Shown here one piece after another: positions 30,850 to 39,108 of a stretch of 40,894 bases of DNA. This DNA comes from Elusimicrobiota bacterium. GTDB lineage: Bacteria; Elusimicrobiota; Elusimicrobia; UBA1565; UBA9628. The translations under genes and the position numbers were made by a program. The notes beneath the pieces were generated by a model. The model was not told the origin of the DNA, did no database searches, and saw only the letters and a list, made by a program, of their open reading frames with translations. The stretch spans positions 1-40,894 of the forward strand of contig PLZD01000066.1 of assembly GCA_003151975.1 (NCBI GenBank), given 5' to 3'. The first letter of the stretch is position 1. Every line of letters starts with the position of its first letter.

Positions 30850-31238
30850 GTGTTCCAGTAGTTGCGCATGCGATCGTCGGGCGTGGGCCACTGTTCGGTG
30901 CGCAGGCGGTCCACGACGAGCTTCATCCCCTGCTCCTGCTTGACCGACAGTGTGCAGGCGATCCCGTAGCCGTGGTTGAGCGGATCCTTCGTGCTGCGCG
31001 GCTTTTCCCAGGCGACGCGGCCGGTCAAGCGCATTTCCTGGTCGGCGTAAGTGAAACGAAACTCGTATGGCACGCCCTTTTCGAGCGGGTAAGGCGTCAG
31101 CACGCCGACGCCGCCCATGCTGATGTTGACGACGCGCCCATGCGCCAGGGGCTTGGTCCAGCGCCGAGCCGCGGGAGAATGGATCTCGAGGGGCATGTCG
31201 CAGGCGAAGCGCGCGTGGTAGCGGACCGGTCTAACCAA
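30846..31238 (-). CDS. PilZ-domain c-di-GMP receptor
   Basis: A 130-residue single-domain PilZ protein. The N-terminal arginine motif (RPVRYHARF, residues 3-11) and the NISMGGVGV motif (38-46) bind cyclic di-GMP. The start is a TTG with AGGAG nine bases upstream; no in-frame ATG precedes it. The first internal ATG (residue 15) would cut off the arginine motif, so TTG is right if the protein binds c-di-GMP. It is coupled by ATGA to the glycoside hydrolase, so c-di-GMP may control the secretion or activity of that enzyme. That link is inference. No diguanylate cyclase is in the window. Confidence 0.88.
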   Translation of the reverse strand: MVRPVRYHARFACDMPLEIHSPAARRWTKPLAHGRVVNISMGGVGVLTPYPLEKGVPYEFRFTYADQEMRLTGRVAWEKPRSTKDPLNHGYGIACTLSVKQEQGMKLVVDRLRTEQWPTPDDRMRNYWNT

Positions 31239-31267
31239 TGTTCATGGCTCCTGCGTCGTCTCGACTG

Positions 31268-31297
31268 AGTTTAGCCAAAACGAGGCGGCCGCCGCAA
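31268..31297 (-). promoter_or_regulatory. Putative PilZ operon promoter
   Basis: On the minus strand TTGCGG (31292-31297), 18 bases, TAAACT (31268-31273). It leaves a leader of about 23 bases that holds the AGGAG site, in contrast to the leaderless genes. Confidence 0.45.
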
Positions 31298-31308
31298 GGA
31301 AAACGCGC

Positions 31309-31824
31309 TCACGGCTTGCCGCCCTTCGGGGCCGCGTCGGCTTTGACGAAGCGGTCGCGGTTGGCGTCGACGAAGCCCTTGGGAACCTCGACCTCGGCGT
31401 CCCTCAGGCAGGCTTCCAGTTCGCGCGCCGCGGCGTGCGTCTTGCGCGTGAGCTCGCCGTCGGTGTCCTGCATGCCGGGATTGTCGTAGTCCGCCTCCGC
31501 GGCGGCCAAGTCCTTGAGCTTGCGGGCGCAGGAATCGGATTTCTTTGCCGCCGTGGCGGCGCAGCGCGCGAGCTCATTGCGGGCGAGGTCGCGCGCGCGG
31601 GCGGCGGCGTCCTTGGCTTTGGCGTAGAGCTCCTTGTCGCCGTCGAATCGTGAAAGACTCACGGAGGAAAGCTCCTTGCCGGTCAGGGAGTAGTCGTCGG
31701 ACTCTTTGGAGCAGGGCTTGACGGGGGCTTCGTCCTTCGGTTGTTCGACGGCGGCCTCCGCGGGCGCCGCGCTCGCGCGGCCCGGAGACATGACCAGCAG
31801 GAGTCCCAACAGCGGGATCACCAT
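31309..31824 (-). CDS. Exported Cys-containing helical protein, unknown
   Basis: A 171-residue protein I do not recognise. Residues 1-20 form a signal peptide (VIPLLGLLLVMSPGRASAA). The mature protein is Ala/Lys/Asp/Glu-rich and mainly helical, with four cysteines at about 37, 87, 98 and 139 that could form disulfides. Ala/Lys repeats such as AKAKDAAARARDLARNEL suggest a coiled coil. ATG 31824 is favoured over an upstream in-frame ATG (31860) because a strong promoter lies just before it and the -10 falls between them. It is tandem with the PilZ gene but separated by 70 bases and a promoter. Confidence 0.65.
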   Translation of the reverse strand: MVIPLLGLLLVMSPGRASAAPAEAAVEQPKDEAPVKPCSKESDDYSLTGKELSSVSLSRFDGDKELYAKAKDAAARARDLARNELARCAATAAKKSDSCARKLKDLAAAEADYDNPGMQDTDGELTRKTHAAARELEACLRDAEVEVPKGFVDANRDRFVKADAAPKGGKP

Positions 31825-31830
31825 GCCCTC

Positions 31831-31860
31831 AGTGTACCTGGACTTCGGTTGCAGGGTCAA
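31831..31860 (-). promoter_or_regulatory. Promoter of exported helical protein gene
   Basis: On the minus strand TTGACC (31855-31860), 18 bases, TACACT (31831-31836), ending six bases before the ATG. No Shine-Dalgarno. One of the clearest leaderless candidates. Confidence 0.6.
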
Positions 31861-31873
31861 GACCCTGAGAGAC

Positions 31874-33028
31874 TTAGACCGCGCGCAAAGACAGGACGTG
31901 CAGCGCGATGACTCCGGCGCCCGCCAGAAGTGCCGCGGGAAATCTCCAGGCGCGCGGGAGCTTGCGCCAAAGCTCGCTCCACCCCGTCGCCAGAATGAAA
32001 GCGATCGGCGCCAGCGCGGGAAAGAGAAACTTGCCTTGCGGTTGGCGAGTCAGCAGGAAGCCGAAATAGAAGGTCTGGCCGAAAACGAGCGCCAGCGCGG
32101 CGAAGAGCAGAAGGCTCGCGGGCCGGCGCAATTCTTGAAGGCGCGCGCGGCTCCAGAGGATGAAGCCGGCCATCCCCGCCGCGGTGATCAGGGCGAGCGC
32201 GGCGTACGCGGGCGACGGAAGAGGCGAGGCCATCCAGGCGAACAGCCCCCAGAAGCTCTTGAAGAGCATCACGAGCCAGGGCGCGAACTCGCTCCAAAGC
32301 GTGCGCGATTCGTATGTCATGGCGCGGGCGCCGGACAGATCACCGTAGAGCATCAGATTGCGGCCGAAGGTCAGCGCCGCTCCGATCGCGCCGACGGATA
32401 CGGGGACCGCGAAGGCGCGCGGCCGTTTCCAAAGTCCGATCAAAGCGAACGCGGCGGCGACTCCCGCGACCGTCAACTTGGTCAGGAAACCGGCGGCCAG
32501 CAATGCTCCCGCGGCCCACGGCCACCAGCCGGGGCGCTCATCCTCGAGACCCAGGACGCCCATATAAAGGATGAGCGTGCAGAGCAGATCGGCGAGGCGG
32601 TCGTTGGTGACGCTTGCGCCGATGAAAAGAAACTGCGGCAGCAAGGCGCAGAAGGCCGCGCCGAGCAGAGCGGTGCGCTCGTCGCCGACGCGGCACAGGA
32701 TCAGGAAGATGAACCACACGTCGAGCAAGCCGAACAGAACGTTCTGGCGGCGCAGGGCGGAGACGCGTTCGGGCACGGGCCGCCCGCTGAAAAGCCGGTC
32801 GAGCGGCGCCGCCAGCAAGTAATACAGCGGCGGCTGAACGGCTTCGTAGGAGCGCTCGCCGTTGGCTACGGGAAGCCGGCCAGTTTGCGCGACCTGCTCG
32901 GCGTAATCGAAGTGGGAGCGCTCGTCGGGCGCGTTGCCGATGGGAATGCGCGAAACATAAAGACCGCCGAGGCAAAGCTGGATGAACAGGAGTCCCGTCA
33001 TGAGCCGCCGGCCTTGGGCGGTGGGCAT
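31874..33028 (-). CDS. GT-C-type membrane glycosyltransferase-like protein
   Basis: A 384-residue polytopic protein with about ten hydrophobic segments. After the first helix comes the loop IGNAPDERSHFDYAEQ, then ERSYEAVQPPLYYLLAAP. A PDE-type acidic motif in the first extracytoplasmic loop plus a QPPLYY stretch is seen in GT-C glycosyltransferases of the ArnT/PMT/DUF2142 kind, which transfer sugars from polyprenyl donors. Donor and acceptor are unknown. It starts eight bases after def and should share its operon. The relation to peptide deformylase is not obvious. Confidence 0.75.
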   Translation of the reverse strand: MPTAQGRRLMTGLLFIQLCLGGLYVSRIPIGNAPDERSHFDYAEQVAQTGRLPVANGERSYEAVQPPLYYLLAAPLDRLFSGRPVPERVSALRRQNVLFGLLDVWFIFLILCRVGDERTALLGAAFCALLPQFLFIGASVTNDRLADLLCTLILYMGVLGLEDERPGWWPWAAGALLAAGFLTKLTVAGVAAAFALIGLWKRPRAFAVPVSVGAIGAALTFGRNLMLYGDLSGARAMTYESRTLWSEFAPWLVMLFKSFWGLFAWMASPLPSPAYAALALITAAGMAGFILWSRARLQELRRPASLLLFAALALVFGQTFYFGFLLTRQPQGKFLFPALAPIAFILATGWSELWRKLPRAWRFPAALLAGAGVIALHVLSLRAV

Positions 33029-33036
33029 TCGGTAGG

Positions 33037-33552
33037 TTAGTCTACGTAGGAGAGCGTCTTGAGGCCCTTCATGCGGTCGAGGTAGACCAGGCCGTTGAGA
33101 TGGTCGGTCTCGTGTTGGACCACGCGCGCGGGGAAATCCTCGTAGAGCTTCGTGAAGGCTTTGCCGCGGTGATCGAGCCCCGAGAGCTCGAGCTTGAGCG
33201 CGCGCTCGACCTGGCCGCGCATGCCGGGCACGCTGAGGCAGCCTTCGTAATCGAGCTCGGTGTCTTTGCCGATGAATTTGATCTCGGGATTAAAGACCAC
33301 GGTCAGCGGGATGCCCTCCTTGTGGCGCTCGCTGCCTTCGTGCAGGCCCATGAGGAAGAGGCTGATCCCTTCGCCGACTTGGTTGGCCGCGATGCCCACA
33401 CCTTCGTACTCGATCATCGAGGCGGCCATCTCTTCGATGAGGCGCTGGACCTCGGGCGCGTTGATTTCTTTCGGCGTGAGATGGCGCGCGGGCGCCCGCA
33501 AAACGGGATGGCCCAGGCGCACGACCTTGCGGACGGGGACTCCGACGATCAT
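33037..33552 (-). CDS. def: Peptide deformylase
   Basis: This metalloenzyme removes the formyl group from nascent polypeptides. At 171 residues it has the three motifs: GVGIAANQVG (51-60; Ile instead of the more common Leu), EGCLSV with metal ligand Cys105, and HETDHLNG with His147, Glu148 and His151. The ATG at 33552 was chosen over longer frames running back into the receiver gene. A TAAAAT seven bases upstream overlaps the receiver's stop codon and could give an internal leaderless transcript. It lies five bases after the receiver gene. Confidence 0.95.
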   Translation of the reverse strand: MIVGVPVRKVVRLGHPVLRAPARHLTPKEINAPEVQRLIEEMAASMIEYEGVGIAANQVGEGISLFLMGLHEGSERHKEGIPLTVVFNPEIKFIGKDTELDYEGCLSVPGMRGQVERALKLELSGLDHRGKAFTKLYEDFPARVVQHETDHLNGLVYLDRMKGLKTLSYVD

Positions 33553-33557
33553 GTCGG

Positions 33558-33923
33558 CTATTTTAGCATCTCGGCGATCGCGGCGTCGAGCTTGGCGAGG
33601 TCCACTGGTTTGCGAAGCAGGAGCCCTCGGGACCACAGCGGAAGGAAGGTGAGCTTTCGCGCCTGCTCCGGAGGCAGACCCGAGATGAAGATTGCGGGCG
33701 TCTCCCGCGTGAAGTCCTCGTCGAGCGACTTGAAGGCTTCCGGGCCCTTGAGTCCGGGCATGTTGACGTCCATGATCATCAAGTCCGGGCGCCTGCGGCG
33801 GGCCGCTTCCACCGCGGAGGTGCCGTCGAAGGACACGACCACCTCGTGACCCTTGCCCTCGAGGAACTCCTTGAGAAGAGAGGCAACCGCGTTGTCGTCG
33901 TCAGCCACCAGGATGAAGGCCAC
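33558..33923 (-). CDS. Stand-alone response regulator receiver
   Basis: A 121-residue receiver domain with no output domain. Asp8-Asp9, phospho-acceptor Asp52, switch Ser81 and Lys105 are present. It lacks the long loop of the tandem pair near lysS, so it is a separate lineage. The start is GTG 33923 with AAGGGAG seven bases upstream. It leads an operon with def and the membrane glycosyltransferase-like gene. The partner kinase is not in the window. Confidence 0.88.
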   Translation of the reverse strand: MAFILVADDDNAVASLLKEFLEGKGHEVVVSFDGTSAVEAARRRRPDLMIMDVNMPGLKGPEAFKSLDEDFTRETPAIFISGLPPEQARKLTFLPLWSRGLLLRKPVDLAKLDAAIAEMLK

Positions 33924-34015
33924 AGGTCAGCTCCCTTGAATCATCGTTCTACTAGTCTGGCTCTTGCCAACGCCGTTCGTCAAGCTTCGCGAATCCTCCG
34001 CGATCTCCCTGGGTC

Positions 34016-34044
34016 TTGACTCTTTTCTTGAGGAGAGCTAACCT
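34016..34044 (+). promoter_or_regulatory. Promoter of SseB/TPR gene
   Basis: TTGACT (34016-34021), 17 bases, TAACCT (34039-34044), ending six bases before the ATG at 34051. AGGAGAG in the spacer is upstream of the predicted start, so it cannot serve as a ribosome site. Confidence 0.6.
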
Positions 34045-34050
34045 CCGATT

Positions 34051-35088
34051 ATGGTCGAGACGCTCGAGCATTTCATCCGCCAGGCGGCGGACCATCCGCG
34101 TCACGGTCGGGCCCATCTTTACAAAGAGTTGCTGCGCTCCGAGACCTATCTGCTGACGCTCGACGAACCGATCAAAGAAGAACAGACGACGCGCGTGTCG
34201 AAGGCCAACGACACTTTTCCGATCTGGGCCGACAAGGACGCCGAGCTCGGCGGCGTTTGGGTGCCCGTGTTCCCCTCGCGGGACTCGGTCGCGAGTTTCG
34301 TGACGACGCGCCGGCTCAAGGCTCCCAGGGGAAAAGAGTTTTTGTGGATGGGACACAAGCCGGGCGCCGTGTTCGGCATGCTCAAAGCCGTCAAATGCTT
34401 CGCGGGCATCCGCCTGCACCTGTCCTCCGAGTCGCACGTCAGCCTCGGCTGGTCCGAGGTGAAGACCTTGGCCGAAGGCCAGGTCCCCGAGGACGCGCCG
34501 GAACTCTACGAGATGCCGTTGGCCAAGCTCAGCTTGCCGATGGGCATGCGCCTGTTGTTCGGCAAGATCGACGCGGGGCCTCAGGACCACCGCGCCAAGC
34601 TCATGTGCCTGCCGGAAGCCGGGCACTTCACGCCCGATGACGCGCGGCGCCTGGTGCGCCTGCCGATGTCGAGCGGGCCGGTCTGGATGCCGTGCCGGCA
34701 TTTCCTGCAGATCCTCAAGTTTCTCGGCGCGAGCACCGACGACGCGCCCGACGGCCACATCGAGGACTTGCTGCTCTCGATGATCGGCTTTCAGATGTAC
34801 GGCGAGGCCGAAGCGCTGGCTGAGTGGCTGTTGAAGGAAAAGGACGAACCCTGCGCTTGGACCGCGCTCGGCGCGATTTACGCGCGGACGGGACGCTTCG
34901 AGGACCTGGCCTTGTTTTGCAGGAGAGCGCTAGCCAGGCACCCTGAGGAAAAAGCCTTCGCGTTGACCGGGGCCAAGGCGCTGGCTAAGCTCGGCCGCTA
35001 CGGCGACGCGCGGCACATGCTCGAGGCGGCGCTGGAGCGTTTCCCGGGCGACGCGAAAGTCCTCGAGGCGCTCAAAGCGCTTCCCTAA
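34051..35088 (+). CDS. SseB-like N-terminal domain plus TPR repeats
   Basis: A 345-residue cytoplasmic protein. Residues 15-135 resemble the SseB N-terminal domain (LYLLTLDEPIKEEQ..., GGVWVPVFPSRDSVASF, GKEFLWMG). In enterics this fold is linked to sulfurtransferase or secretion-associated proteins, with no clear catalytic role. Residues about 245-340 contain two or three TPR-like helix pairs (AWTALGAIYARTGRFEDLALF; AFALTGAKALAKLGRYGDARHML). It is probably a protein-interaction module. The gene stands alone with a strong leaderless-type promoter and ends inside a hairpin shared with the M16 gene. Confidence 0.75.
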   Translation: MVETLEHFIRQAADHPRHGRAHLYKELLRSETYLLTLDEPIKEEQTTRVSKANDTFPIWADKDAELGGVWVPVFPSRDSVASFVTTRRLKAPRGKEFLWMGHKPGAVFGMLKAVKCFAGIRLHLSSESHVSLGWSEVKTLAEGQVPEDAPELYEMPLAKLSLPMGMRLLFGKIDAGPQDHRAKLMCLPEAGHFTPDDARRLVRLPMSSGPVWMPCRHFLQILKFLGASTDDAPDGHIEDLLLSMIGFQMYGEAEALAEWLLKEKDEPCAWTALGAIYARTGRFEDLALFCRRALARHPEEKAFALTGAKALAKLGRYGDARHMLEAALERFPGDAKVLEALKALP

Positions 35089-35097
35089 TAAGGGAAG
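35080..35097. terminator. Hairpin over two convergent stop codons
   Basis: CTTCCCT, loop AATA, AGGGAAG. The palindrome contains the stop codons of both convergent genes (34051-35088 plus, 35085-38015 minus), which overlap by four bases. No T-run follows on either strand, so it may be a weak bidirectional end or an mRNA-protecting hairpin. Confidence 0.4.
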
Positions 35098-38015
35098 ATC
35101 TGCTCGAGCGACTTCTCCTCGAAATCGCCCAGCTTCTTGAGTTCGTCGAGCCCCAGGCGCTTGCCGTCGCCCAGCACGTAGATCGTCATCGGCTTGTTTG
35201 GGAATCTCTTGGCGAAGGACTGCAGGTCCTCGAGCTTGTAGGTCAGCGCTTTCTCGAAGCGCGCGGGTCGCGGGTCGCCGCCCGTGATGCCTTGGTCTTC
35301 CCAAGCCATGAGCGTCCCCGGGATCGAGCGGAACTGAATCGGGTTGGTGCGGTAGTTTTCCTCGATGCCTTTGCGCGTTTCGTCAAAGCGCTTCTCCGAC
35401 CAAGGCGGTGATTGGATGAGATCGCGCAGCAAGGGAGCCGCCTCGAGCGTCTTGTCGGCCTGGCAGCCTAAGCCGCCGTAGACGAAGTTTTCATCGCCCT
35501 TATGGCTTCCGTAAGAGTAGCCGCCCCAGGTCGAGTAGGCCAGAGAGCGCGCTTCGCGGATCTCTTGGAAGAGCACCGCGCTCATGTCGCCGCCGATGTA
35601 CTGGCGGTAGTAAGTGTAGTCGACCACGCTGTTCGGATCGAAAATCTCGTCGGCCGCAAAAACGCCGACCTGGGCCTGCACCATGTCGCGGTGCGTGAAC
35701 AAAACCTTGGGCTTGCCGGGATTCTCGTAGCGCTCGGGAGCGCGCGCGGGCGGGGTCGCGAAGCTCTTGCCCGGCTCCTCGATGAGCTTGGCGACTTCCT
35801 CGGGCGGGCGGTTGCCGACGTAGCCGATGCGGCGCTTGTAGTCGAGCACGCCCTTCATGAGCTTTTGCAGTTCGTCGGTCTTGAGCGCGAGCAATTCCTT
35901 GTCCGAGAGTTCGTTGAGCGTCGGGCTCTCCTTGCCCTGCATGGCGAATTGGCCCAGAGCGCCGAACACGGCCTCGGGGTCTTTCTTCGCGTCGGCGTGC
36001 GCGCCGATGGCGACGTCGACCATGCGCTTGAGCATGTCGGGCTCGATGTTGGGCTGTGCGAACCTCTTATTCATGAGGTCGAGCGATTCCCAAAGGTTCT
36101 TGTCGAGGCCCGAGAGATTGACGCTCGACTCCCATTCGTCGCAGGAGTAGCTCAAGGACGTGCCGAGGCTGAAGAGCTTCTTCTTGAACTGATCGGCGCT
36201 CATCTCACCCGCGCCGGAGACGTCGAGCAGGCTCAGCGCCGCGCAGAGACCGCGCTCCTGGCGCAGGCCGCGGTCGATGACGAACTGCAGCGAGAAGAGG
36301 TCGTTGAACGGGTTTTTCGCGGAGATCAGTCGGCCCGCGGGGGTCTGCGTCTCGCGGTAGTCGCGGCCGGCCTGCAGCCAGCGCGGCACGAGCGCCTCGG
36401 CCGGCATGGCGAGGATCTTTTGGGCGAACCCGGACTCGCGCGAGGGATCGATCTCGATCTTCGTGAAGCCCGGCTTCTCGATGTTCGGGATCTCGGGCTT
36501 GGCGTCGCGGCGGAAGGCGACGACGCGGCCGTCGTTCAGGTACATGTTGGCGACGCGCACGACGTCGTCCTTCTTGACGCGGCGCAGGGCCGCGGGGCGG
36601 CCCGTCGTGACATTCCACGGCTCGAAGTGAACGAAGGACTCGGCCATCTCGGCGACGCGCGCCTCGTTGGACTCGAGCTTCGCCTTGTCGCCGGCTTCGT
36701 AATTGGTGAGCACCGCGTCGATGTCGTCCTGCGTGAAGCCTTCTCCGGCCTTGAGCTTGGAGACTTCTCCCATTAAAAGTTCTTCGGCTTCCTCGAGCTT
36801 CTGGCCGCGCTTGGTCACCGCGTAGACGCCCCAATCGCCGGCCTTGTTGTAGAAGGTGATGGCCGTTCCGGCGGTCTTGACCTTCTGCGCCTGCACGAGA
36901 TCGAGGTCGATGAGGCCCGCGACCGCGTTGTTCATGAGCATGTCCATGACCGAGAGGGCGTCCTCGTCCGCGTGCCCGCGGGGCACGGTGGGCCAGGTCA
37001 CGACGACTTTTTCCTCTCCCACGTATTTCACTTCGACGAATTCGCGGCCTTTCGGCGCGGGAAGAGGCCAGGCCTTGACCTCGGGCAGGGGTTTGGGCTT
37101 CCAGCCGCCGAAGACGTCCGTGAGGACCTTGAGCATGGCTGCGCGGTCGAAATCGCCCGAGAGCGTGATCGCCATGTTATTGGGGATGTAGTAGCGGTTG
37201 AAGAACGCGATGATGTGCTTGAGCGAGGGATTCTTGAGCGCCTCGATGGTGCCGATGGTCGTCTGCGTGCCGTAGGGGGATTCCTTGTAGAGCTGTTTGT
37301 TGATGGCCTCGCCGAGGATTTCCTCCATGTTGTCCATGGTGCGGTTCTTTTCCTCGTAGACGGCCTCCAGCTCGCTCTGGAAGAGGCGGTAGATCGGATG
37401 CGAGAAGCGGTCGGCCTCGACGGCGGCCCAGGTCGCGGCGCGATTTGCGGGCATGTCGACGATGTAGATGGTCTCCTCGTTGGAGGTGAAGGCGTTGAGG
37501 CCGCGCATCCCTAGACGCCGGTAGACCTTATCGAGCTCGTTGGGGATCTCGTACTGCGAGGCGAGCTTGTTCTCCGCGTCGATCTCCTTATATAAGCGCT
37601 CGCGCTCCGCCGAATCCTTCGAGTTGAAGCGCTGCTCGTAGAGCGAGACGATCTTGTCGATGTGAGGCTTCTCCTTGGCCCAATCGAGCGTGCCGAGTGA
37701 TGTCGAGCCCTTGAAATCCATGTGCTCGAGGTAGTGCGCCAAGCCCTGCGTCTCGGCCGGGTCGTTGTTCGAGCCGGCGCGCACCGCGATCCAAGCCGCC
37801 ACGCGCGGCGTCTCGTGATTGGGACTCAAATAGATGGTCAGCCCGTTGGGCAGGCGGTGGATCGTGGTCTGCGTATTGTCGTCGGCCAGCGGCGCGTCGA
37901 GCGTCGCGGGGACCTTCGGCATGAGATCGGCGCCGGTCTTCGCTTTCGCGGTCGCGGCATGAGCGGGAGTCCAGGCGACGACGAAGGCCACGACGAGTGC
38001 GTTAATGAGTTTCAT
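35085..38015 (-). CDS. Exported M16 zinc metallopeptidase, double domain
   Basis: A 976-residue pitrilysin/insulinase-type protease. Residues 1-20 are a signal peptide (LVVAFVVAWTPAHA). The first M16 domain carries the inverted zinc motif H94-Y-L-E97-H98 (GLAHYLEHMDFKGS) and the downstream YEEKNRTMDN with the third ligand Glu. The second, inactive M16 half spans about residues 530-960. The catalytic and structural halves in one chain are typical of periplasmic PqqL-like proteases. It probably degrades peptides in the periplasm. GAGG sits about seven bases before the ATG, and the start overlaps the DUF4015 gene by 14 bases. Confidence 0.92.
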   Translation of the reverse strand: MKLINALVVAFVVAWTPAHAATAKAKTGADLMPKVPATLDAPLADDNTQTTIHRLPNGLTIYLSPNHETPRVAAWIAVRAGSNNDPAETQGLAHYLEHMDFKGSTSLGTLDWAKEKPHIDKIVSLYEQRFNSKDSAERERLYKEIDAENKLASQYEIPNELDKVYRRLGMRGLNAFTSNEETIYIVDMPANRAATWAAVEADRFSHPIYRLFQSELEAVYEEKNRTMDNMEEILGEAINKQLYKESPYGTQTTIGTIEALKNPSLKHIIAFFNRYYIPNNMAITLSGDFDRAAMLKVLTDVFGGWKPKPLPEVKAWPLPAPKGREFVEVKYVGEEKVVVTWPTVPRGHADEDALSVMDMLMNNAVAGLIDLDLVQAQKVKTAGTAITFYNKAGDWGVYAVTKRGQKLEEAEELLMGEVSKLKAGEGFTQDDIDAVLTNYEAGDKAKLESNEARVAEMAESFVHFEPWNVTTGRPAALRRVKKDDVVRVANMYLNDGRVVAFRRDAKPEIPNIEKPGFTKIEIDPSRESGFAQKILAMPAEALVPRWLQAGRDYRETQTPAGRLISAKNPFNDLFSLQFVIDRGLRQERGLCAALSLLDVSGAGEMSADQFKKKLFSLGTSLSYSCDEWESSVNLSGLDKNLWESLDLMNKRFAQPNIEPDMLKRMVDVAIGAHADAKKDPEAVFGALGQFAMQGKESPTLNELSDKELLALKTDELQKLMKGVLDYKRRIGYVGNRPPEEVAKLIEEPGKSFATPPARAPERYENPGKPKVLFTHRDMVQAQVGVFAADEIFDPNSVVDYTYYRQYIGGDMSAVLFQEIREARSLAYSTWGGYSYGSHKGDENFVYGGLGCQADKTLEAAPLLRDLIQSPPWSEKRFDETRKGIEENYRTNPIQFRSIPGTLMAWEDQGITGGDPRPARFEKALTYKLEDLQSFAKRFPNKPMTIYVLGDGKRLGLDELKKLGDFEEKSLEQIFPY

Positions 38016-39108
38016 TTTTTTCCTCTTTTGGGATCGCCGACCAGGTGTAGCGGTTTTGCGGGTTCCAGAGAATCCAGCTGTTGACGCCCATGCGCTGCGC
38101 GGCGAGAATCTGGGCTTTGACTTTGTCCGGTCCGTAATGAACTCCGAAGAGCGAAAAGTCCTGGAGGTAAGGACGCAGCCTCCAGATCTCGCCGCCGAGC
38201 TTATCGGAGGCCTCGCGCAAGCCCAGGTGGATCGTCTTGTACGGGTCGCGGTTGGGATCCGGAATGCCGTATTCGCCCTTATGATAGTGCGACGGATACA
38301 TCATCGGAGAGACGTAGTCGACCTGAGAGCCCATCGCGTCGAGGTGTTGGCCGATGCCCATGCCGTCGTTGGCCGTCGTCGTCAGGCCGAAGATCGCGAT
38401 CGAGAGCTTTGCGCCCATGGGCTTGAGCGTGGTGCGCGCGAAGTCGAGGAACGCGACGAGGTCGGCGGCGTCGGTCTGCTTGCTGCGGTCCTTCTTGCTG
38501 TAGCGGCAGTTCTTAACGTCGCCGTCGGCCGGGAAGCGAATGTAGTCGAATTGAATCTCGTCGAAGCCCGCCGCGACCGCCCGCGAGGCGATGTCGATGT
38601 TGTATTGCCAGACTTCCTTGCGGTACGGATCGGCCCAGGCGCATTTTTTGTCGAGCCAGAGGCTGCCGTCGGGGCGATGCACCGCGAGCTCGGGCTTGCG
38701 GCGCGCGAGCGTGTCGTCCTTGAAGAGCGCGATGCGGCCCACGGTGTAGAGGCCGGCGTCGTGGAATTCCTTGACCATGCCGGGAAGATCGGGGATGGCG
38801 CGGGCGTAGGAGCCGATCTCCTTGGCCAGCGGCACGCCGGGCACGAACATGATGCCGTCGTATTCCTTGAGCGCGATGACCACCGTGTTGAGCCCCGCGG
38901 CTTTGATATCCCCGATCAGTCGGCGGCGCGTCTTGACGGAGCCCGCGCCCCAGCCCGAGATGTGCACGCCGTGCTGCGGCGGCGGGACTGCGGCCGTTGA
39001 ACTCGAAGCAGCAATAGCCGCGGTCTCGGTGGACGCGGCGACCTGCGCCGGCGAGACGCCGGGCAGGCAAAGAACGAGCAGGGCCGCGCCGAAAAAAGGG
39101 TTGATCAC
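38002..39108 (-). CDS. Exported DUF4015 glycoside-hydrolase-like protein
   Basis: A 368-residue protein with a signal peptide (residues 1-21) and a short Ala/Ser linker. The rest is a TIM-barrel-like DUF4015 domain: GVHISGWGAG, LNTVVIALKEYDG, the family signature FDEIQFDYIRFPADG, VDYVSPMMYPSHY and NSWILWNPQNRYTW. The family is annotated as putative glycoside hydrolase, with no settled substrate. GTG start, overlapping the upstream stop (GTGA). With the M16 protease and a zinc-ribbon membrane protein it forms an envelope-directed operon. Confidence 0.9.
   Translation of the reverse strand: MINPFFGAALLVLCLPGVSPAQVAASTETAAIAASSSTAAVPPPQHGVHISGWGAGSVKTRRRLIGDIKAAGLNTVVIALKEYDGIMFVPGVPLAKEIGSYARAIPDLPGMVKEFHDAGLYTVGRIALFKDDTLARRKPELAVHRPDGSLWLDKKCAWADPYRKEVWQYNIDIASRAVAAGFDEIQFDYIRFPADGDVKNCRYSKKDRSKQTDAADLVAFLDFARTTLKPMGAKLSIAIFGLTTTANDGMGIGQHLDAMGSQVDYVSPMMYPSHYHKGEYGIPDPNRDPYKTIHLGLREASDKLGGEIWRLRPYLQDFSLFGVHYGPDKVKAQILAAQRMGVNSWILWNPQNRYTWSAIPKEEKNETH

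Noticed and set aside
31842-31860. ATG 31860 as start of the 31309-31824 gene
   Set aside because: It falls within the -35 of a strong promoter and would add a polar stretch in front of the signal peptide.
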